In this document: positions 12,786 to 12,909 of the stretch, in pieces
Layout: every line of letters begins with the position of its first letter
Position numbering within the stretch: position 1 is the first letter of the stretch
Assembly: GCA_021828225.1 (NCBI GenBank)
Contig: JAKASH010000029.1
Coordinates: 1-12,909, forward strand
DNA length: 12,909 bases
DNA from: Acidobacteriota bacterium
Lineage (GTDB): Bacteria; Acidobacteriota; Terriglobia; UBA7540
Direction of reading: 5' to 3'
Made by a program: the position numbers and the translations under genes
Notes under the pieces: model-generated
What the model was told of the DNA's origin: nothing
The model's input: the letters and a program-made list of their open reading frames with translations, nothing else
Databases searched by the model: none

Positions 12786-12909
12786 GAACTTTTTTTTGCG
12801 GTGCAGCGCCGGAGGAAAGGGCCGCGGGCTTTTCACCGCCCGGGAACCGTGCAATAGCCAGCCGGGCCGGGAACGGCCGGCTTGAAAAAAAGGCCGGAAC
12901 GTGTCCAGC

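Larger units (their letters stand above)
12051..12909. other. 859-bp region without a convincing gene, upstream of kdsD
   Basis: Codon-like open frames exist on both strands but none has family features. The region holds an extended -10 near kdsD, a T-rich repeat array (12216-12460), an 18-bp palindrome (12421-12438), a hairpin (12712-12740) and a sigma70-like promoter (12757-12785). The stretch 12460-12710 shows nothing recognisable. A direct repeat of TCAACAAC recurs at 12261, 12328 and 12479. The last 120 bases are GC-rich with runs of A and T and several CCGG-containing inverted repeats. Confidence 0.6.

Overview
The window is a GC-rich bacterial chromosome segment with 13 protein-coding genes. 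Twelve are complete and one runs off the left edge. No RNA gene, CRISPR array, transposase or phage gene was recognised. The organism is probably Gram-negative, because two consecutive KDO (lipopolysaccharide core sugar) genes are present. The gene families (iron-sulfur GMC oxidoreductase, Tat-exported orphan protein, several isomerase and Gfo/Idh/MocA paralogues) and the palindromic intergenic repeats suggest a soil Acidobacteriota-type genome. That assignment is an inference from style, not proven by a marker gene.

Layout. From 1 to 7452 all genes lie on the minus strand. Read in the direction of transcription they are: a Gfo/Idh/MocA oxidoreductase (7452-6367); a 347-bp gap with a candidate terminator, a candidate promoter and a perfect 7-1-7 palindrome; a tight operon of SIS-domain sugar isomerase/deglycase, PfkB kinase, amidohydrolase and YjbQ-family protein (6019-2682); then a xylose-isomerase-like TIM-barrel protein, a Tat-signal orphan protein and the start of an FeS-type GMC flavo-oxidoreductase (2510-1). 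From 7701 to 10301 three genes run on the plus strand: a second PfkB kinase, a short-chain dehydrogenase and a cyclase/kynurenine-formamidase-like metal hydrolase. At 10310-12050 kdsC and kdsD lie on the minus strand and converge on the plus-strand unit. The last 859 bp hold no convincing gene. They carry a T-rich array of about 66-bp repeats, a strong-looking palindrome, a hairpin and a sigma70-like promoter about 700 bp upstream of kdsD.

How the genes may work together. The left two thirds read as an uncharacterised carbohydrate-catabolism locus. It has two sugar kinases, an aminosugar/ketosamine-type SIS enzyme and redox enzymes (GMC, Gfo/Idh/MocA, SDR). It also has a TIM-barrel epimerase/isomerase and two metal-dependent hydrolases. 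The combination of GMC, Gfo/Idh/MocA and TIM-barrel isomerase resembles known 3-keto-glycoside pathways. SIS next to PfkB resembles fructosamine (Amadori) or aminosugar catabolism. No transporter or regulator is present, so the substrate cannot be read from this window. The kds pair is separate housekeeping, interrupted by a 138-bp inverted-repeat element between its two genes.
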